From Variovorax sp. KK3 (GTDB lineage: Bacteria; Pseudomonadota; Gammaproteobacteria; Burkholderiales; Burkholderiaceae_C): a DNA stretch of 43,192 bases. The stretch lies in the NCBI RefSeq assembly GCF_001984055.1, contig NZ_LYVO01000065.1, positions 1-43,192 of the forward strand, written 5' to 3'. The translations under genes and the position numbers were made by a program. Below are positions 16,327-24,256 of the stretch, one piece after another. Position 1 is the first letter of the stretch; each line of letters opens with the position of its first letter. The notes under the pieces were generated by a model. The model searched no databases. It was given only the letters and a program-made list of their open reading frames with translations, and was not told where the DNA came from.

Positions 16327-17320
16327 GCGATCCACGGGAGCGCGAACCGGCGCCGCGCCGGGGCCGCGTCGAGGGGCGTGCCGAACCGGGCTCGATGCGG
16401 GCGATGCGCGCATCGACCTGGCGCTGACCTTCCGCGCACAGGAACGCCTCGAAGGCCGTGGCCACCTGCGACAGCTGGCTGGTCGCGAGGTGCATCACGT
16501 GCCAGTCCCGCTCGATCGGGTTGTTGGCGATCGGCAGCAGCGCGAGCAGCCCCGCGTCCATCTCGAGCACGCAGGTGTGCAAGGACAGGAACGCGACGCC
16601 GAAGCCGGCCGCGCACATCTGCTTGATGGCCTCGTTGCTCGACAGCTCGGAGCCGATGCGCAGCGGCAGCGCCGCGTCCTTGAACAGCTGCTCGACCATC
16701 GCCCGCGTGCCCGAACCGCGCTCGCGTACGAGGATCAACTCGTCCGCCAGGCGCTCGATGCCGGGCCGGCCGTCAACCATCAGCGGATGGCTCGGCGCGG
16801 CGACGAAGGCCATCGGGTGCTTGGCAAACGCGTGCGACACCGTCTTCAGCTCACGCGGCGGCCGGCCCATGATGGCCAGGTCGACGCCCTGCCCCGCGAG
16901 CATCCGCACGATGGCATCGCGGTTGCCCACCTGCAGCTTGACCTTGACCTTCGGATTGGCATTGGCGAAATCGACCAGCAGCGGCGGCAGCAGGTATTCG
17001 GCCGTGGTCACGGCCCCGACGCGCAGGGTGCCCGAGAACACGCCCTGCAAGGTGGCCATTTCGTCGCCCGCTTCCTGCCACAGCGCCAGCAGCCGGGCCG
17101 CATAGTGCGCCAGCAGGTCGCCGGCCTCGGTCAGGCGGATGCCGCGGCCCGAGCGCTGCACCAGCGGCGTGCCCGCCGACGCTTCGAGCCCGCTGATCTG
17201 GATCGACACGGCCGGCGGCGTCAGGTGCATCTCGGCGGCAGCGAGCGACACGCTGCCCAGACGCGCCACCGCGTCGAAAGCGGCCAGCTGCCGGAACGTG
17301 GCGTTGCGAGCGAGCGTCAT
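16310..17320 (-). CDS. cbbR: CbbR-like LysR-family transcriptional regulator
   Basis: Encodes 336 residues. An N-terminal winged helix-turn-helix (ATFRQLAAFDAVARLGSVSL, then AAEMHLTPPAVSIQISGLEA) is followed by a type-2 periplasmic-binding-like effector domain (about 90-300; LRVGAVTTAEYLLPPLLVDF; VDLAIMGRPP; SSNEAIKQMCAAGFGVAFLS). The sequence looks like CbbR, the activator of Calvin-cycle operons, though no Rubisco gene is in the window. The C-terminal ~30 residues are Arg/Pro/Ser-rich and overlap the hip 3' end. It is divergent from the phosphatase gene at 17491, and LysR regulators often control such a divergent neighbour. The cbbR identity is a family-level reading. Confidence 0.8.
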   Translation of the reverse strand: MTLARNATFRQLAAFDAVARLGSVSLAAAEMHLTPPAVSIQISGLEASAGTPLVQRSGRGIRLTEAGDLLAHYAARLLALWQEAGDEMATLQGVFSGTLRVGAVTTAEYLLPPLLVDFANANPKVKVKLQVGNRDAIVRMLAGQGVDLAIMGRPPRELKTVSHAFAKHPMAFVAAPSHPLMVDGRPGIERLADELILVRERGSGTRAMVEQLFKDAALPLRIGSELSSNEAIKQMCAAGFGVAFLSLHTCVLEMDAGLLALLPIANNPIERDWHVMHLATSQLSQVATAFEAFLCAEGQRQVDARIARIEPGSARPSTRPRRGAGSRSRGSLRPPS

Positions 17321-17490
17321 GGGCTCATGTTAGGAATCGCTTAAAGCTTCGTAAATAGATTTAACTTTTCGTGATGAGTCCTTGTGCATAGATTCGGCTT
17401 CTTCGGAAGCCCCCAGCGGCTTCCGGCGGCCACTCTCCAACGCGCCGCCGCATGTGTCGCACGCCATGAGCCGAACTCGCGGGAGCCGAA
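17321..17490. promoter_or_regulatory. Divergent cbbR/cbbY control region with stem-loops
   Basis: An AT-rich patch (about 17332-17375) next to the cbbR start holds TTA-spaced, partly dyad elements (TTAAAGCTT; TTAAA...TTTAA) suited to a LysR-type operator. Further along, GGCTTC (17396-17401), loop TTCG and GAAGCC (17406-17411) make a perfect UUCG-capped hairpin. The same GAAGCC can instead pair with GGCTTC at 17418-17423. GGCGGC (17425-17430) can pair with GCCGCC (17444-17449). A weak -10 (TAGATT 17389-17394) exists, but no good -35. Confidence 0.4.
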
Positions 17491-18270
17491 ATGCAGATCA
17501 AGGCCTTCATCTTCGACGTCGACGGCACCATCGCCGATACCGAGGAGGCGCACCGCATAGCCTTCAACCAGGCCTTCGAATTGCACGGGCTGGGCTGGCA
17601 CTGGGGCGCGGCAGCGTATCGACAACTGCTCGACGTGGCCGGCGGAAAGGAACGGATCTGCAGCTACCTGGACGCGCTGCCGATGCCGGACGCCGAGCGG
17701 GCTCGCATCAGGTCGCGGGTGCGCGACATCCATCTCGACAAGACGCGGTTCTACAGCCTGGCGATCAAGGACGGCGGGGTGCCCTTGCGCGCCGGCGTCG
17801 CACGCCTGTTCGACGAGGCGCTGTCGCGCGGCTGCAAGCTCGCGATCGCCAGCACCGCCACCGCCGGCAGCATCAGCGCCTTGCTGCACTCGACCTGCGG
17901 GCCGACCGGGCTCGACATGTTCACGGTGATCGCTTGCGGCGACCAGGTCGCGTGCAAGAAGCCGGCGCCCGACATCTACCAGCTCGCACTGCGCCGACTC
18001 GGCATCGCGCCCGAGCAGGCAGTCGCCTTCGAGGATTCGGGCAACGGGCTGCGCGCCGCCACCGCGGCCGGACTGCGCACCGTCGTCACGCCCTGCTTCT
18101 GGACCGAGGGCCACGACTTCGGCGACGCCGCCCTGGTGTTGCCTCACCTGGGCGGGCCCGACGTGCCGCTACCCGGCGAGCCGGGCCGGCAGCTGCACGG
18201 CGCGCCGTGGCTGACGTGCGAGGAGGTGGAGCGCATGGCGGCACGCCATGCGGCGGTCGCGATGCAGTGA
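17491..18270 (+). CDS. cbbY: HAD-superfamily phosphatase, CbbY-like
   Basis: Encodes 259 residues. HAD motif I is FIFDVDGTIADTEEAH (nucleophile and acid Asp11/Asp13 region), motif II lies in KLAIASTATA, motif III is the Lys in ACKKPAPDIY, and motif IV is AFEDSGNGLRAA. The alpha-helical cap and family resemblance point to CbbY, known in related proteins as a xylulose-1,5-bisphosphate phosphatase that removes a Rubisco inhibitor. GGAG precedes the start. Divergence from cbbR supports that reading, although a generic beta-phosphoglucomutase-type phosphatase cannot be excluded. The 3' end is followed by a 105-bp gap in which only a GGAG ribosome-binding site for the next gene stands out. Confidence 0.82.
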   Translation: MQIKAFIFDVDGTIADTEEAHRIAFNQAFELHGLGWHWGAAAYRQLLDVAGGKERICSYLDALPMPDAERARIRSRVRDIHLDKTRFYSLAIKDGGVPLRAGVARLFDEALSRGCKLAIASTATAGSISALLHSTCGPTGLDMFTVIACGDQVACKKPAPDIYQLALRRLGIAPEQAVAFEDSGNGLRAATAAGLRTVVTPCFWTEGHDFGDAALVLPHLGGPDVPLPGEPGRQLHGAPWLTCEEVERMAARHAAVAMQ

Positions 18271-18375
18271 GGTCGCGCGCATTCGGCACTTCCTACGCCC
18301 CTGCGGCATGGCGGCGTACAGCCGGCCCCGCGCCGTGGACGAAAGATCGGCGACCCGAGACAGCCCGGAGCCGCG

Positions 18376-19944
18376 ATGTCGCACGCCTCGAAGATCCTTC
18401 TGTCGCAACGATGGATGCAGTGGGCAGGCATCGCCCTGGTTGCCGTCGCTCCATGGATCGCGGCGGCTGCCGACGCCACCATGGCGGACACGGTGCGTCG
18501 TGGCGCCTACCTGGCCAACGCGGGCGACTGCCTCGCATGCCACACCAGCAAGGGCGGCCAGCCCTTCGCCGGCGGGCTGTACATGAACACGCCCTTCGGC
18601 CAGATCTCGACGCCGAACATCACGCCCGACCGCAAGACCGGCATCGGCGACTGGAGCGACGACGAGTTCTACCGGGTCATGCACGAAGGCATCGGCCGCC
18701 ACGGCGAGTACATCTACCCGGTGATGCCCTTCCCCTGGTACACCACGGTGACGCGCGACGACGTGCTGGCCATCAAGGCCTTCCTGATGACGCAGCCGGC
18801 AGTCGAGAAGCCGCGGCCGCCCATCAAGCTCGCGTTCCCGTTCAGCGTGCGCACGTCGCTGCTGGCCTGGCGGCAGGTGTTCTTCGAGCCGGGCACGTTC
18901 GCGCCCGACCCCGCGGCAACCGACGAGGTGAACCGCGGGCGCTACCTGGCCGAAGGCCTGGCGCATTGCGGCGAATGCCACAACGCGCGGCCCGTGGCCG
19001 GCACGTCGAAGTGGAAGGGATCGTTGCAGGGCGGGGTCATCGACTCCTGGTACGCACCCAACATCACGCCCGACCCGCGCAACGGCATCGGCCGCTGGAG
19101 CAACAGCGAGATCGCGAACTACCTGAAGACCGGCATCGCACCCGGCAAGAGCGTCGCCGTGGGGCCGATGTCGGAAACCGTTCACAGCCTGAGCAAGTTG
19201 AGCGATGCCGATCTGCTGGCCATCGCGGCTTACCTGAAGGCCACGCCGCCCGCCCCGGCGAAAGGCGTCGATCGAAAGCTCGCCCTGTTCCAGGGCCGCG
19301 ACGCGCGGGGCGGCGAGGCGTATCTCAACTTCTGCGTGTCGTGCCATGGCATCGACGGCAAGGGGATGGCAGGGACGATCCCGGCGCTCGACGGCAATGG
19401 CGCGGTCACGGCCAAGGGGCCGCAGAACGTCATCAACGTGATCGTCGGCGGGCTTCAGGCGCGCGAGAAGTACGCGCCGATGCCGGCCATCGGCGCCGGC
19501 ATGAGCGACCAGGAAATTGCCGACGTCACGAACTACGTGCGCCAGGCATGGAACAACAGCGCACCTGCGACCGCGCAAGCCGGCATGGTCGCCGACGCGC
19601 GGCGCAACGCCGACACGCTGATGAGCGCGGGCGGCGTGAGCGGCTGCCCGAAGGTCGACACGCCGAGCCTCGGCAAGGCTTTCGAAAGCCAGCGCGCGGC
19701 CATCCGCACACAGCTCGCCGGCATGACTGACGCGACGATGCCGGCCCAGGCGCAACGCCTGGTGGCGCAGCTGCGTGCGCGTGCGCCCAGAGCCGACAAC
19801 GCGGAGCTGATCAACGGCCTGGCCCAGGCCTACTGCAGCGCGATGCGCGACGACCGCAAGATCGAGGCGAACGAGAAGTCGTTGCGGCTGGGCCGCTTCA
19901 GCCAGCTGGTGTTCATGGCCGCGGACGGGCAGAAGCTGCATTGA
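18376..19944 (+). CDS. Triheme cytochrome c (alcohol/gluconate-dehydrogenase subunit type) with a C-terminal extension
   Basis: Encodes 522 residues. After a signal peptide (to about residue 32) come three cytochrome c domains with haem motifs CLACH (52-56), CGECH (198-202) and CVSCH (320-324), and conserved STPNITPD / APNITPDPRNGIGRWS segments. This is the membrane-associated cytochrome subunit of periplasmic alcohol, aldehyde or gluconate dehydrogenases. No partner flavoprotein or quinoprotein subunit is adjacent, so it may serve a remote dehydrogenase or act as an independent carrier. About 100 residues beyond the third domain (from about 420) form a helical extension with two further Cys, not usual for the family as I know it. 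GGAG lies 5 bases before the start. The 3' end overlaps the convergent 97-aa gene by 32 bases. Confidence 0.88.
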   Translation: MSHASKILLSQRWMQWAGIALVAVAPWIAAAADATMADTVRRGAYLANAGDCLACHTSKGGQPFAGGLYMNTPFGQISTPNITPDRKTGIGDWSDDEFYRVMHEGIGRHGEYIYPVMPFPWYTTVTRDDVLAIKAFLMTQPAVEKPRPPIKLAFPFSVRTSLLAWRQVFFEPGTFAPDPAATDEVNRGRYLAEGLAHCGECHNARPVAGTSKWKGSLQGGVIDSWYAPNITPDPRNGIGRWSNSEIANYLKTGIAPGKSVAVGPMSETVHSLSKLSDADLLAIAAYLKATPPAPAKGVDRKLALFQGRDARGGEAYLNFCVSCHGIDGKGMAGTIPALDGNGAVTAKGPQNVINVIVGGLQAREKYAPMPAIGAGMSDQEIADVTNYVRQAWNNSAPATAQAGMVADARRNADTLMSAGGVSGCPKVDTPSLGKAFESQRAAIRTQLAGMTDATMPAQAQRLVAQLRARAPRADNAELINGLAQAYCSAMRDDRKIEANEKSLRLGRFSQLVFMAADGQKLH

Positions 19945-20206
19945 CCCAGCGCCGCCACATGTCCGCGGCATGGCTCGCCCCGGCGGCCAGCAACCACAGG
20001 GCGATCCACGGGACGCCACCGCTGTCGCCCAGCGCGCATCGCAGGGCCGCCATGAGGCACAGGCCCGATACCAGGTTGAGCAGATAGGCGCCAGGCCGCG
20101 GCCCACGACCCGTGAGCCGGTGAAGCGCGACCAGCACGATGGCTTCGGCGGCCGTCAGCGCGATCACCGCGTCGACCAGGAACAGGAAGATCGGGGAGCT
20201 GTCCAC
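19913..20206 (-). CDS. Small integral membrane protein (97 aa) of unknown function, last gene after bchP-tspO
   Basis: Encodes 97 residues from GTG 20206, with GGAG six bases upstream. Three predicted membrane helices: about 6-28 (IFLFLVDAVIALTAAEAIVL), 39-60 (GAYLLNLVSGLCLMAAL) and 64-84 (GVPWIALWLLAAGASHAADM), followed by a short Arg-rich tail. It lies 13 bp after tspO in the same direction and so is probably co-transcribed with bchG-PucC-like-bchP-tspO. I do not recognise a named family. Context suggests a membrane factor for photosynthesis, but this is inference. Confidence 0.72.
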   Translation of the reverse strand: MDSSPIFLFLVDAVIALTAAEAIVLVALHRLTGRGPRPGAYLLNLVSGLCLMAALRCALGDSGGVPWIALWLLAAGASHAADMWRRWVNAASARPRP

Positions 20207-20219
20207 GGCCCGCTCCGGT

Positions 20220-20714
20220 TCAGTGGAACGGCCCGTTGAGCCGCACCGATTCCCAGTTGAGCACCGCCGCGATGGCCACCCACAGCAGATAGGGCAGCAA
20301 CAGCACCGACGCGAGCCTCGCCACGCGCCACAGCATCACCACCAGTGCCAGCACCGACAGCCAGAGAAAGGGCACTTCGACGAGCGACCAGTCGGGCCGG
20401 TGCAGACGGAAGTACAGCAGGCTCCACAGCACGTTGAGAAAGCCGTTCAACGCGAACAGCACGAGCATCCATTCGCGCACGCGCCCCGGCGCCGTGCGGC
20501 GCCAGCCGATCACGCCGGCGGCCGCGGCCAGCGCGAAGATCAGGGTCCAGATCGGCCCGAAGGCAGCGTCGGGCGGCTTCCACGCGGGCTGCTGCAGGCT
20601 GCGGTACCAGGGGCCGATGTCGGTCATCAGCGCGCCCAGCGTCGCCACGCACAGCGCGGCGAAGGCGGCCACGACCACCGGCTTCCAGAGGCGTCCGCGG
20701 CGCGAGGCGGTCAT
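20220..20714 (-). CDS. tspO: TspO/MBR family tryptophan-rich sensory protein
   Basis: Encodes 164 residues with five predicted membrane helices and the family signature GPWYRSLQQPAWKPPDAAFG followed by WTLIFALAAAAGVIGW; WSLLYFRLHRPDWSLVEV and LPYLLWVAIAAVLN are also typical. TspO (formerly CrtK) binds porphyrins and in Rhodobacter modulates photosynthesis-gene expression in response to oxygen, probably by controlling tetrapyrrole efflux. The start overlaps the bchP stop (ATGA at 20711-20714), placing it in the bchP operon. Length is normal for the family. Confidence 0.94.
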   Translation of the reverse strand: MTASRRGRLWKPVVVAAFAALCVATLGALMTDIGPWYRSLQQPAWKPPDAAFGPIWTLIFALAAAAGVIGWRRTAPGRVREWMLVLFALNGFLNVLWSLLYFRLHRPDWSLVEVPFLWLSVLALVVMLWRVARLASVLLLPYLLWVAIAAVLNWESVRLNGPFH

Positions 20715-21931
20715 ACGCGCGCGAAGCCCAGCAGGTGCGCCATGTCCTTGAAGAAGATGCGCACGTGGGCCATGGGCTTCTTTCGCACCAGTTCCTTGTT
20801 CATGTACGACTCGAAGGTCAGTTGCTGCACGTCGCGGTCTTCGCAGATCTTGACGAAGCGCTCGCGGCGTCGATCGGTCGAGTACCAGAACCATTGCATC
20901 ACGCCGAGCACGCGGAACACCGTGCCGTGCGCTTTCATGAAACGCCGCCGGGCCTGCCTGAGGCAGCGGGCATCGGCGCCTTGCAGCAGTTGCGCCACCG
21001 CCTCGGCCGCGAAGCGGCCACCGGCCATGGCGTAGTAGATGCCCTCGCCCGACGCCGGCGCGACCACGCCGGCCGCGTCGCCGGCGAGCACGACGTCGCG
21101 GCCGTTGTCCCAGCGCGGCAGTGGCTTCATCGGCAGCGGCGCGCCTTCGCGACGCAGCGTCGCGGCGCCCGACAAGCCGGCGGCCGCGCGCAGCTGGCCG
21201 ACGGCCGTGCGCAGCGAGAAGCCCTTGTCGGCGCTGCCGGTGCCGATGCTCAGCGTGTCGCCGTGCGGGAAGACCCAGCCGTAGAAGTCGGGCGACAGCC
21301 GGCCCTGGTAGTACACGTCGCAGCGCGCGCCGTCGTAGCCGGCGGGCGCGACCGGCGGCAACTGCACGATCTCGTGGTACGCGAACACGTAGCGCGGCGC
21401 TCGCGCCTCGGGCATCGCTTCGGCCGCCACGCGCGAGCAGGCCCCGTCGGCGCCGATCACGCTGCGTGCGCGCACATGGCCCGGGTGCGTGCCGGCCTTG
21501 CCGCGCGCGGCGCGCCCGGCGTAGTGCACGACGCTGACCCCGTCGTCGTCGCGCGTCAGGCGCTCGAAGCTGCCGATGCGCCGCACCGCACCCGCTTGCG
21601 CCGCGCGCTCGCGCAGCCATTCGTCGAAGACTTCGCGGTCGACCATGCCGACGAAGCCGTCGTCGATAGGGATGTCGACGCACTTGCTGCTCGGCGCCAC
21701 CATGCGCGCCGAGCGCGCCCTGGCGACCAGCAGCGCATCGGGAATCTCGAAGTCCTTGATGAGCCGCGGCGGTATGGCACCGCCGCAGGGCTTGACGCGC
21801 CCGGCCCGGTCCAGCAGCAGCACGGACCAGCCCTGCCGCGCCAGGTCGTGCGCCGCCGTGGCGCCGGCCGGGCCACCGCCGACGACCACCGCATCGAATG
21901 TCTCGACCACAGCCGGTTGGAGCGCTTCCAT
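20711..21931 (-). CDS. bchP: Geranylgeranyl bacteriochlorophyll reductase
   Basis: Encodes 406 residues. Reduces the geranylgeranyl tail of bacteriochlorophyll to phytyl. The FAD-binding Rossmann motif VVVGGGPAGATAAHDLA is at the N-terminus, followed by the family CGGAIPPRLIKDFEIP segment, and GDAAGVVAPASGEGIYYAM closes the FAD site. The C-terminal FKDMAHLLGFARV is typical of BchP. The start has GAGGTG upstream (minus strand), and the gene lies 15 bp after the PucC-like gene. tspO overlaps its stop. Confidence 0.96.
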   Translation of the reverse strand: MEALQPAVVETFDAVVVGGGPAGATAAHDLARQGWSVLLLDRAGRVKPCGGAIPPRLIKDFEIPDALLVARARSARMVAPSSKCVDIPIDDGFVGMVDREVFDEWLRERAAQAGAVRRIGSFERLTRDDDGVSVVHYAGRAARGKAGTHPGHVRARSVIGADGACSRVAAEAMPEARAPRYVFAYHEIVQLPPVAPAGYDGARCDVYYQGRLSPDFYGWVFPHGDTLSIGTGSADKGFSLRTAVGQLRAAAGLSGAATLRREGAPLPMKPLPRWDNGRDVVLAGDAAGVVAPASGEGIYYAMAGGRFAAEAVAQLLQGADARCLRQARRRFMKAHGTVFRVLGVMQWFWYSTDRRRERFVKICEDRDVQQLTFESYMNKELVRKKPMAHVRIFFKDMAHLLGFARV

Positions 21932-21946
21932 GGGACCACCTCGCCT

Positions 21947-23308
21947 TCAGGCAGGCTTCTCGCCGATGCCCAGGGGCACGGCCCGCACCGCAGGCGCGCC
22001 GCCGACCTTGCCGGCCAAGCCCGCTGCGACGACGAACAGCGCCGCCTCGGCCGCGAAGACCGTCGCATAGGCCAGGCCCGGCGTGCCGATGAAGAGGCGC
22101 GCCAGGTCGCTCGCGGCCGCACCCGCCAGGCCGCCCAGCCCGAAGGCCACCGCCTGCGCTGCGCCCCACAGGCCCATGCGCACGCCCTCGCGCGACGCCC
22201 GGCCTTCGCCGGCCAGTGCCATCATCGAGGCGATGGCCGCGATCGAGAACGCGCCGTTGGCCGCGCCCAGCAGGAACACGTTGGCCTTGAACGGCCAAGA
22301 CGCACCGACGACGCCAGCCGCCACGAGCCCGAGCAGCGCCGCGGCCGACACCAGGCAACCGCCGACCTGCCAGGTGCGAAGCGAGCCGAAGCGCCGCCCG
22401 TTGCGTCCGCGGCCGGCCAACGCGGCGGCCGCCATGCCCAGCAGCACGCCCGCGTGCTGGGTGCCCGAGAGGCTGGTCGATTCGCCAGGCGTGAAGCCCA
22501 TCGCCGAACCCGCGAAGGGCTCGAGGATCAGGTCTTGCGCGCTGTACGCGAGCATCGAGACGAAGACGAACAGCGTGAAGCGCCGCGCGGCCGGCTCGGC
22601 CCAGACTTGCACCAGCGCGTCGCGAAAACGCGTGGCCTCGGCGCGCGTCGCCGTTGCATCGGCATCGGCATCGGCATCGGGCGACACCGCATCCGCGCGT
22701 CGCGCCCCCACCCGGCCTTCGAGACCGGCCATCGCGGCGCAAGCCACCGCAAAGGCCACGAGCGACACCACGCCGCTCACCGCCACCAGCCGCGCGGGCG
22801 AGAAGGGATCGAGCAGCGCACCGGCGATGCCCGCGGTGACGACGAACCCGCCGATCATCATGAGCCACACCGTGGTGGCCGCAGCGGCGCGCTGCGACGC
22901 CGCGACGCGCTGCGCGAGCAGCACCAGCAACGACGTTCCGGCCGCGCTGACGCCGACGCCCAGCACCGCAAAGGCCAGCACGGCCGCGACGATGCCGGCG
23001 ACCGGATCGCTCGCCATCCAGGCCGTGGCGCAAGCCGCGCCGAAACCGCCGGCCCCCAGCATCGCCATGCCGCCGACGATCCACGGCGTACGCCGCTGGC
23101 CGCGGTCGGAACCGTGGCCCATGCGCGGGCGCAGCACCTGCAGGACGTAATGCAACGCGACGAGGCCGCCCGGCAGCATCGCGGGCAAGGCCAGCTCGAC
23201 CACCATCACGCGGTTCAAGGTCGAGGTGGTCAACACCACCACCGCGCCCAGCGCGGCCTGCACGAGCCCGAGCCGAAGGATCGCGGGCCAGCCGAAGTCC
23301 GCTTTCAA
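21947..23308 (-). CDS. PucC/LhaA-family transporter-like protein between bchG and bchP
   Basis: Encodes 453 residues with about 12 predicted membrane helices. Starts at TTG 23308, inside the bchG stop (TTGA at 23305-23308). The family motif LNRVMVVELALPAMLPGGLV near residue 35 and QDLILEPFAGSAMGFTPGES in the middle match the PucC/LhaA/Bch2 group of the major facilitator superfamily, which assists light-harvesting complex assembly. The position between bchG and bchP matches the gene often called bch2 in purple bacteria. A DADADADA tract (about 22656-22680, hexamer GCATCG repeats) sits in a cytoplasmic loop. It is a second family member besides lhaA at 35985. Confidence 0.88.
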   Translation of the reverse strand: MKADFGWPAILRLGLVQAALGAVVVLTTSTLNRVMVVELALPAMLPGGLVALHYVLQVLRPRMGHGSDRGQRRTPWIVGGMAMLGAGGFGAACATAWMASDPVAGIVAAVLAFAVLGVGVSAAGTSLLVLLAQRVAASQRAAAATTVWLMMIGGFVVTAGIAGALLDPFSPARLVAVSGVVSLVAFAVACAAMAGLEGRVGARRADAVSPDADADADATATRAEATRFRDALVQVWAEPAARRFTLFVFVSMLAYSAQDLILEPFAGSAMGFTPGESTSLSGTQHAGVLLGMAAAALAGRGRNGRRFGSLRTWQVGGCLVSAAALLGLVAAGVVGASWPFKANVFLLGAANGAFSIAAIASMMALAGEGRASREGVRMGLWGAAQAVAFGLGGLAGAAASDLARLFIGTPGLAYATVFAAEAALFVVAAGLAGKVGGAPAVRAVPLGIGEKPA

Positions 23309-24189
23309 GCGCCGCTCCCGATGCCCCGCAAGGCGAAGGCGCTGATCATCATGCCGCTCACGAACACGGGCACGCCGAAGCCGCTGTACCAGATGGCACG
23401 CCGGCCGACATCCTGCAGAAAGCGGTCCATCATCACCAGCTGCACCACCACGAGCAGCCCGATGGCGGCCGCATGCACGGGCCGCTGCCAGTGCACGAGC
23501 AGCAGCACCACGGCGCACTGCGGCAGCGCCATGAACCAGCAGGCCACGCGGGCGGCGCGCTGGGCGCCGAGCTGCACCGGCAGCGACCGCACACCCATGA
23601 GCCGATCGCCCTCGATGGCCTTGAAGTCGTTGAGCGTCATGATCCCGTGCGCGCCGATGCTGTAGAGCAGGGCCAGGCCCAGCGAGCGGCTGCCCGGCAT
23701 GGCGCCGCCCGCCATGACCGCGGCGCCCGTGACCCAGGCCAGGCACTCGTAGCAGAGCCCGCACGCCGCGTTGCCCCACCAGCCGTTCTGCTTGAGCCGC
23801 AGCGGCGGCGCGCTGTAGGCCCAGGCCAGCGCCAGGCCGACCACGGCCGCGAGAAAGGCCCATGGGCCCAGCAGGAAGGCCCAGGCCAGCGACAGCAGCG
23901 TCCAACCGATGGCCACGTAGAGGCCCCATCGACCCGGCATGCGGCCCGAGGGAATCGGGCGCTGCGGCTCGTTGATGGCATCGACGTGCCGATCGAACCA
24001 GTCGTTCGCCGCCTGGCTGCTCGCGCACACCAGCGGGCCGGCCAGCACGATGCCCATCAGCGCGACGATCCAGCGCTCGTCGAGGCTGGCGCCCGAGGCC
24101 ACGACGCCGCAGGCGAAGGCCCACATCGGCGGAAACCAGGTGATCGGCTTGAACAGTTCGGCGACCGCTGACAGCGCTGGGCGGGACAT
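23305..24189 (-). CDS. bchG: Bacteriochlorophyll synthase
   Basis: Encodes 294 residues from ATG 24189. A UbiA-type prenyltransferase that esterifies bacteriochlorophyllide with geranylgeranyl (or phytyl) diphosphate. Multi-pass membrane protein with the metal-binding motif NDWFDRHVDAINEPQRPIPS and the second Asp-rich motif LNDFKAIEGDRLMG. A GTG at 24213 is in frame but lies in the spacer of the likely promoter; ATG 24189 is 7 bases after the -10-like element, so the mRNA is probably leaderless. First gene of bchG-PucC-like-bchP-tspO-97aa. Confidence 0.95.
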   Translation of the reverse strand: MSRPALSAVAELFKPITWFPPMWAFACGVVASGASLDERWIVALMGIVLAGPLVCASSQAANDWFDRHVDAINEPQRPIPSGRMPGRWGLYVAIGWTLLSLAWAFLLGPWAFLAAVVGLALAWAYSAPPLRLKQNGWWGNAACGLCYECLAWVTGAAVMAGGAMPGSRSLGLALLYSIGAHGIMTLNDFKAIEGDRLMGVRSLPVQLGAQRAARVACWFMALPQCAVVLLLVHWQRPVHAAAIGLLVVVQLVMMDRFLQDVGRRAIWYSGFGVPVFVSGMMISAFALRGIGSGA

Positions 24190-24196
24190 GTCGGCT

Positions 24197-24226
24197 AGTT
24201 TCCCGCCTGACACGTCAAACTGTCAA
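24197..24226 (-). promoter_or_regulatory. Putative bchG promoter
   Basis: On the minus strand TTGACA (24226-24221), an 18-base spacer and a weak GAAACT (24202-24197) precede ATG 24189 by 7 bases. The geometry resembles the bchF promoter (TAGATT, 7 bases, ATG). The -10 match is poor (3 of 6), so this call relies on the parallel. Confidence 0.45.
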
Positions 24227-24238
24227 TCTGGATTTACA
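24221..24238. promoter_or_regulatory. PpsR/CrtJ-type operator upstream of bchG
   Basis: TGTCAATCTGGATTTACA is an exact TGT-N12-ACA. On the minus strand its end gives the TTGACA used as the -35 of the bchG promoter. It lies in the 67-bp gap between ppsR and bchG. Confidence 0.75.
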
Positions 24239-24256
24239 TTGCGCCGACGTCGATTG

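Noticed and set aside
20735..23665. A 976-codon open frame on the plus strand opposite bchP and the PucC-like gene
   Set aside because: Arg/His/Gln-rich translation without motifs; both minus-strand genes have clear family motifs.
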